Below, piece after piece: positions 7,349 through 11,456 of a stretch of 11,456 nt of DNA; the stretch's first letter is position 1, and every line of letters begins with the position of its first letter. The notes beneath the pieces were generated by a model. The model saw nothing but the letters and a program-made list of their open reading frames with translations, was not told the origin of the DNA and ran no database searches. Origin of the DNA: an uncultured Rhodospirillales bacterium (GTDB lineage Bacteria; Pseudomonadota; Alphaproteobacteria; Acetobacterales; Acetobacteraceae); the NCBI GenBank assembly GCA_903844785.1, contig CAIMVB010000421.1:1-11456 (forward strand), written 5' to 3'. The translations under genes were made by a program, and so were the position numbers.

Positions 7349-8433
7349 TCTATAATCTGCTTCTGCCCTTTGCTGAAGAATATGCGCTGGCTAATCTGGC
7401 GCGTTATCACACGTTTCGCGCCGGTGCGGCCTGCCTGACCGCGTTGCTGATCAGCCTGGTGTTCGGGTCTGCCATCATTCGCTGGCTGCGCGGTTTCCAG
7501 CGTGGTGGCCAGCCCATCCGGGAAGATGGGCCGGCGCGGCATATTGTGGAAAAAAAGGGTACGCCCACCATGGGCGGCGTACTGATCCTGCTAGGACTTG
7601 TGGGTTCCACCTTGCTTTGGGCGGATTTGCGCAATGGCTTTGTTTGGGCCGTGCTATTCATCACCTGCGGCTATGGCGCGCTGGGCTTTGCCGATGATTG
7701 GCTGAAAGTAACCAAGCGCAATACCAAGGGCGTCTCAGGCAAGTTGAAGCTTATTGTGCAGGGCGGGCTGGGCGTGATCGCGGCACTTTGGCTGACTTGG
7801 CTTATGCCCGGTGCGCTTGCTGACAAGCTTGCTTTCCCGATCTTCAAGGAATTTCTGCTGCCGCTTGGCATTTTGTTTCCGCTGCTGGCCGCCTTGGTGA
7901 TGATGGGGTCTTCCAACGCGGTCAATCTGACCGATGGGCTGGATGGGCTTGCGATTGTGCCAGTGATGATCGCGGCGACGGTTTTCGCGTTGATCGCGTA
8001 TTTGGTCGGCAATCGTGTTTTCGCTGATTACCTGCAACTGCATTACGTTCCCGGCACTGGGGAACTCGCGGTATTTTGCGCGGCCTTGGTGGGCGCCGCG
8101 CTTGGCTTTCTGTGGTTCAACGCGCCACCGGCTGCCGTGTTCATGGGCGATACAGGTTCGCTTTCGCTCGGCGGTGCGCTGGGTGGGCTCGCGGTCGCGA
8201 CCAAGCATGAAATCGTGCTCGCCATCGTCGGTGGGCTTTTTGTGGTGGAGACGGTCTCCGTCATTATCCAGGTGTTTTGGTTCAAGCGCACGGGCCGGCG
8301 CGTGTTTCTGATGGCGCCGCTGCATCACCATTTTGAGAAAAAAGGCTGGGCCGAGCCCACCATCGTCATTCGCTTCTGGATCATCGCCATGATTCTGGCG
8401 CTGGTCGGGCTTTCCACGCTGAAAATCAGATGA
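7345..8433 (+). CDS. mraY: Phospho-MurNAc-pentapeptide-transferase MraY
   Basis: Integral membrane enzyme that transfers phospho-MurNAc-pentapeptide from UDP to undecaprenyl phosphate, forming lipid I. The 362 residues contain about ten hydrophobic segments. Family motifs are complete: the cytoplasmic loop KKGTPTMGG, the catalytic aspartate pair in GFADDW (Asp117, Asp118), NLTDGLDG at 194-201, MGDTGS at 267-272, and the histidine loop PLHHHFE at 325-331. The start codon is GTG, inside a GTGA overlap with the murF stop. It is backed by a good ribosome site, AGGAGA at 7330-7335, 9 bases upstream, so the non-ATG start is well supported. MraY is the target of muraymycin, tunicamycin and related nucleoside inhibitors. 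Confidence 0.98.
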   Translation: MIYNLLLPFAEEYALANLARYHTFRAGAACLTALLISLVFGSAIIRWLRGFQRGGQPIREDGPARHIVEKKGTPTMGGVLILLGLVGSTLLWADLRNGFVWAVLFITCGYGALGFADDWLKVTKRNTKGVSGKLKLIVQGGLGVIAALWLTWLMPGALADKLAFPIFKEFLLPLGILFPLLAALVMMGSSNAVNLTDGLDGLAIVPVMIAATVFALIAYLVGNRVFADYLQLHYVPGTGELAVFCAALVGAALGFLWFNAPPAAVFMGDTGSLSLGGALGGLAVATKHEIVLAIVGGLFVVETVSVIIQVFWFKRTGRRVFLMAPLHHHFEKKGWAEPTIVIRFWIIAMILALVGLSTLKIR

Positions 8434-9821
8434 CAGCGCCAAGCCCCCCCTTCACCCCCTTTCCCGGCGCGCGCATCGCCGTGGTGGGGCTGGGCCGTGC
8501 CGGCCTGCCCGCTGCGCTGCGCTTGGCTTCCTGGGGTGCTGATGTCACCGCCTGGGATGACAAGCCCGAAGCCCGCGCGGCCGCTGAGGCTGCCGGGCTG
8601 ACGGTGCAGGACCCTGCCGCCGGCCCTTTCCGCGCTGACGCGCTGCTGCTTTCCCCCGGCATTCCGCATGAACTGCCTAGCCCCCATCCGGCGGCGGTCG
8701 CGGCCAAGGCCGCCGGCGTGCCCATTCTGTGCGATGCCGAGTTTCTCTACCGCGCGGTGCTGGCGCGCCATTCCAAGGCGCGCTTCGTGGGCGTGACCGG
8801 CACCAATGGCAAATCAACCACCACGGCGCTGATCCACCATATTTTGCGGGGCGCCGGGGTGCCCTGTGAGGTCGGGGGGAATCTGGGCCCGGCGGCGCTC
8901 GATCTCAATATCTTGGGGTCGGAAGGGGTCTATACCCTCGAAATGTCGTCTTACATGTTGGAGCGAATCGCAACTCTGCGCTTCAACGTAGCTGTGATGT
9001 TGAACTTGAGCCCTGATCACTTGGACCGCCATGGGAACATGGCCGGCTATGCCGCTGCGAAGGCACGAATCTTCGCGCGCCAAGGGTCGGATGATGTCGC
9101 GGTGCTGGGCCAAGATGACACCATGACAGCCGCGCTGGGCGCCAATTTGGCCGCGCGGCGGGTGCCGATTTCGGGGACCACGCCCCAGCCGGGCGGGGTT
9201 TGGGCCGAAGGCCGGGCGCTTAGGGATGATTCTGGGCTGATCCTGGATCTTGGGTCGGCGGCGGCGCTGCCGGGCGCGCATAATGCTCAGAACGCGGCGG
9301 CGGCGGCGGCGGCCTGCACCACGCTTGGCGTGGCGCGTGGCGCGATTGCGGAAGGCATCAGGACTTATCCCGGCTTGCCGCATCGGCAGGAAATTGTCGC
9401 CGAAGCGCGCGGCGTTGTTTTTGTGAATGACAGCAAAGCGACCAATGCCGATAGCACGGCGCGCGCGCTTGCTTCCTATGATCGCGTGGTCTGGATTGCC
9501 GGCGGCATGGCGAAGGAAGGCGGCATTGCGCCGCTCGCACCTTTCTTCCCGCGTATCGCGAAAGCTTTTCTGATTGGGCGTGATGCACCGGCCATGGCGG
9601 CCATGTTGCGCGATGCCGGCGTAGCGCATGAGGTTGTGGGCACGCTGGAAGCGGCGGTGGCTGCCGCGGCGCAAGCGGCTTTTGCTGGGGCGGCGCCGGT
9701 TGTGTTGCTTTCACCCGCAGCGGCTTCCTTTGATCAATTCAGCGGCTTTGATGCGCGCGGTGATCGCTTCCGTGATTTGGCGCAGTCCTTGGTCGCGCAA
9801 CAGAGCAGGAGGGCCAGCTAA
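8430..9821 (+). CDS. murD: UDP-MurNAc-L-Ala:D-glutamate ligase MurD
   Basis: Cytoplasmic Mur ligase that adds D-glutamate to UDP-MurNAc-L-Ala. The 463 residues start with a Rossmann-like domain ([12 protein letters not shown], residues 16-27), then the ATP loop [10 protein letters not shown] at 123-132, [10 protein letters not shown] at 192-201, Lys211 in AAAKARIF, matching the carbamylated lysine of Mur ligases, and a C-terminal domain with [11 protein letters not shown] and [11 protein letters not shown]. The last motif resembles the E. coli MurD ending LSPACASLDQF. The start is in an ATGA overlap with mraY and has no clear ribosome site, suggesting coupled translation. About 8870-9080 shows different codon style from the rest (GGG for Gly, GAG, CGA, GTA), while the protein stays conserved. 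It is the only complete gene here with a TAA stop. Confidence 0.97.
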   Translation: MTAPSPPFTPFPGARIAVVGLGRAGLPAALRLASWGADVTAWDDKPEARAAAEAAGLTVQDPAAGPFRADALLLSPGIPHELPSPHPAAVAAKAAGVPILCDAEFLYRAVLARHSKARFVGVTGTNGKSTTTALIHHILRGAGVPCEVGGNLGPAALDLNILGSEGVYTLEMSSYMLERIATLRFNVAVMLNLSPDHLDRHGNMAGYAAAKARIFARQGSDDVAVLGQDDTMTAALGANLAARRVPISGTTPQPGGVWAEGRALRDDSGLILDLGSAAALPGAHNAQNAAAAAAACTTLGVARGAIAEGIRTYPGLPHRQEIVAEARGVVFVNDSKATNADSTARALASYDRVVWIAGGMAKEGGIAPLAPFFPRIAKAFLIGRDAPAMAAMLRDAGVAHEVVGTLEAAVAAAAQAAFAGAAPVVLLSPAAASFDQFSGFDARGDRFRDLAQSLVAQQSRRAS

Positions 9822-10990
9822 TGGCGCTCTCTCGCGCGGATAATTCCATTCTGGGGCGCTGGTGGTGGACCGTGGACCGCTGGACGCTCGCGGCGCTGAT
9901 GGTGCTGATTGGTTTTGGCTATGTGTTGATGCTGGCGGCATCGCCGGCGGTGGCGGAACGTATCGGTGCTTCATCACGCCATATGTTTTTCCTGAAGCAG
10001 GTTTTCTATCTGGCGCTCGCGGCGGCGGTGATGGTCGGGGTTTCGCTGCTTTCACCACGCGGCGTTCGGCGCTTTGCCTTGCTTGGTTGCGCCGGGGCTT
10101 TGGTGTTGACCGCGGCAACTTTGGTGGTAGGCGTTGAAATCAAGGGTGCACGGCGCTGGCTGCCGATCCCTGGCCTTTCCTTGCAGCCTTCCGAATTCCT
10201 GAAGCCCTTCTTTGCCGTTGTCGCCGCTTGGCTGATTGCGGAAGGTATGGCGCCGGGTTCGCGCTTTTGGGGACGCGCCATCGCTATTGGTGTTTTCGCG
10301 GTCATTGCGGTGATCATGAAAAGCCAGCCCGATATCGGCATGTTGCTGGTAATGACCGCGGTGCTTTTCGCGCAATTATTCGTTGCCGGCTTGAATATCA
10401 TTCTGGTTGGCGGGCTTGCGGGGCTTGGCGTTGGGGTTGGCGTTCTGGCGTATTTCCTGTTTCCCCATGTGCAATCGCGTGTGCATCGCTTTCTTGATCC
10501 GAATTCGGGCGATTCCTACCAGGTAAGTGTGGCCATGGAAGCCTTCGCCAATGGCGGGCTTTTGGGGCGCGGGCCTGGTGAAGGGCGCGTCAAGAATGTG
10601 CTGCCAGATGCGCATGCTGATTTTGTCTTCGCCGTGGCGGGTGAAGAATTCGGCATGGTGGTGTGCCTGGTGATCCTGGCACTTTTCGCCTTTGTTGTAC
10701 TGCGCGGCTTGATGCGCCTGCTGGCTGAAACCGATGTTTTTGTTGTGCTGGCGGCGACTGGCCTGCTGACGCAATTTGGCCTGCAGGCCTTCGTTAATAT
10801 GGCGTCCACGCTGCATCTGATTCCAACCAAAGGCATGACCCTGCCCTTCGTTTCCTATGGCGGGTCTTCCGTGCTGGCCATTGCGCTTGGCATGGGGATG
10901 CTATTGGCCCTGACACGAAAACGCATTGGCGAACGCGCTGACGCAATGGGCTTGCCAAGTGGCGCCTTGGCCGCCGGGGGCGCACGGTGA
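9821..10990 (+). CDS. ftsW: Septal peptidoglycan glycosyltransferase FtsW
   Basis: SEDS-family integral membrane protein that polymerises lipid II at the septum together with FtsI. The 389 residues contain about ten hydrophobic segments. Conserved stretches are KGARRWLPIPG followed by QPSEFLKP (122-129), KSQPDIGMLL, DSYQVSVAMEAFANGGLLG with the nearby LPDAHADFVFAVAGEE, and NMASTLHLIPTKG leading to SYGGSS (345-350). Asp267 in HADF corresponds to the catalytic aspartate of FtsW/RodA. The last segment, with TLPFVSYGG, separates SEDS proteins from other transporters; FtsW rather than RodA is chosen from its place between murD and murG. The ATG overlaps the murD stop by one base and has the best ribosome site in the window, AGGAGG at 9807-9812, 8 bases upstream, which may raise its yield relative to the coupled genes. 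Confidence 0.96.
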   Translation: MALSRADNSILGRWWWTVDRWTLAALMVLIGFGYVLMLAASPAVAERIGASSRHMFFLKQVFYLALAAAVMVGVSLLSPRGVRRFALLGCAGALVLTAATLVVGVEIKGARRWLPIPGLSLQPSEFLKPFFAVVAAWLIAEGMAPGSRFWGRAIAIGVFAVIAVIMKSQPDIGMLLVMTAVLFAQLFVAGLNIILVGGLAGLGVGVGVLAYFLFPHVQSRVHRFLDPNSGDSYQVSVAMEAFANGGLLGRGPGEGRVKNVLPDAHADFVFAVAGEEFGMVVCLVILALFAFVVLRGLMRLLAETDVFVVLAATGLLTQFGLQAFVNMASTLHLIPTKGMTLPFVSYGGSSVLAIALGMGMLLALTRKRIGERADAMGLPSGALAAGGAR

Positions 10991-10998
10991 GGGGCCCC

Positions 10999-11456
10999 AT
11001 GGTACAGCCTATCATCATCGCCGCTGGCGGCACGGGCGGGCATCTATTTCCCGCCGAAGCCTTGGCTGCGGAATTGCTTCGTCGTGGTGAGCGTGTGGCG
11101 CTGATGACCGATGCACGATCGGCGGCTTATGACAGCCCTGTTTTTGCCAATGCGGAGCGCTTTGTGTTGCAAGGGTCCGGGCTTTCCGGGCGCGGGCTGC
11201 GCCAGGCGTTGCGTGGTGCTTCCGCATTATTCATGGGAACGCTGCAGGCGCGCCGGCATATCCGGGATTTGTCGCCCAGCGCGATTGTGGGTTTTGGTGG
11301 CTATCCTTCCTTCCCGCCCTTAGCGGCGGCGCGGTTGATGCGCGCGTCACGCCGCCCGGCGGTTATTCTGCATGAACAGAATGCTGTGCTGGGCCGCGCC
11401 AATCGGCTGATGGCGCGTAGCGCTGATTTGCTTGCCCTTTCCTACGCCGAAACCGC
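10999..11456 (+). CDS. murG: MurG, lipid I GlcNAc transferase (N-terminal part, cut by window end)
   Basis: Peripheral membrane glycosyltransferase that adds GlcNAc from UDP-GlcNAc to lipid I, giving lipid II. The visible 152 residues (of roughly 350-370 in the family) cover most of the N-terminal, acceptor-side domain: GGTGGH at 10-15, the phosphate-binding glycine loop; SGLSGRG at 60-66; FGGYPS at 99-104; and HEQNAVLGRANRL at 125-137. The frame stays open to the end of the window. The ATG at 10999 has GAGGGG at 10989-10994, 4 bases upstream. An in-frame GTG at 10987 overlaps the ftsW stop as GTGA, like the other junctions, and would add four residues; the sequence does not decide between them. 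Confidence 0.96.
   Translation, partial: MVQPIIIAAGGTGGHLFPAEALAAELLRRGERVALMTDARSAAYDSPVFANAERFVLQGSGLSGRGLRQALRGASALFMGTLQARRHIRDLSPSAIVGFGGYPSFPPLAAARLMRASRRPAVILHEQNAVLGRANRLMARSADLLALSYAET

Noticed and set aside
8814..9674. 286-codon open frame on the minus strand opposite murD
   Set aside because: Arg-rich shadow of murD with no domain and no independent support.
489..11456. Search for mobile elements, CRISPR repeats, tRNA genes, defence genes or an inserted cargo gene
   Set aside because: Coding is continuous dcw cluster with no gap over 20 bases after 489; no inverted-repeat ends, transposase motifs, regular spacer arrays or tRNA-like folds were seen.

Overview
The window is one end of a division and cell wall (dcw) cluster from a GC-rich alphaproteobacterium, all on the + strand. 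Two things point to Alphaproteobacteria, most likely Rhodospirillales/Acetobacteraceae. The first is the protein sequences, such as the FtsW motif beginning NMASTLHLIPTKG and the MurF motif [12 protein letters not shown]. The second is a type A RNase P RNA directly upstream of mraZ. The family-level placement is inference from memory of related proteins, not a database result.

Layout: positions 1 to about 225 hold the 3' half of the RNase P RNA gene (rnpB), whose 5' half lies outside the window. Positions 226-488 are a leader without genes. It carries a weak possible terminator, five TGGGN boxes at exactly 10-bp spacing on the minus strand (318-362) that look like the MraZ operator, a weak candidate promoter overlapping them, and a G-rich, structure-prone untranslated region. 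From 489 onward the order is mraZ, rsmH, ftsL, ftsI, murE, murF, mraY, murD, ftsW and murG, the last cut by the window end.

The genes are packed as one transcription unit. Five junctions have 4-base ATGA or GTGA overlaps (mraZ/rsmH, rsmH/ftsL, murE/murF, murF/mraY, mraY/murD) and murD/ftsW overlaps by one base. ftsI/murE probably overlaps by 14 bases if murE starts at a TTG codon. Only ftsL/ftsI has a clear gap (16 bases). No internal terminator was seen.

How the genes work together: MurE and MurF add meso-diaminopimelate (the DNPR motif is present) and D-Ala-D-Ala to the UDP-MurNAc peptide, and MurD adds D-Glu before them. MraY moves the product to undecaprenyl phosphate at the membrane, and MurG adds GlcNAc to give lipid II. 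FtsW polymerises lipid II and FtsI cross-links it at the septum, with FtsL as the bitopic activator. MraZ is the repressor of the cluster and RsmH methylates 16S rRNA.

I found no unknown system here. The content is conserved core biology. The points worth a second look are the five-box MraZ operator array, the G-rich leader, the long Pro/Ala-rich periplasmic tails on both FtsL and FtsI, the non-ATG start choices, and a short stretch of murD with different codon style.
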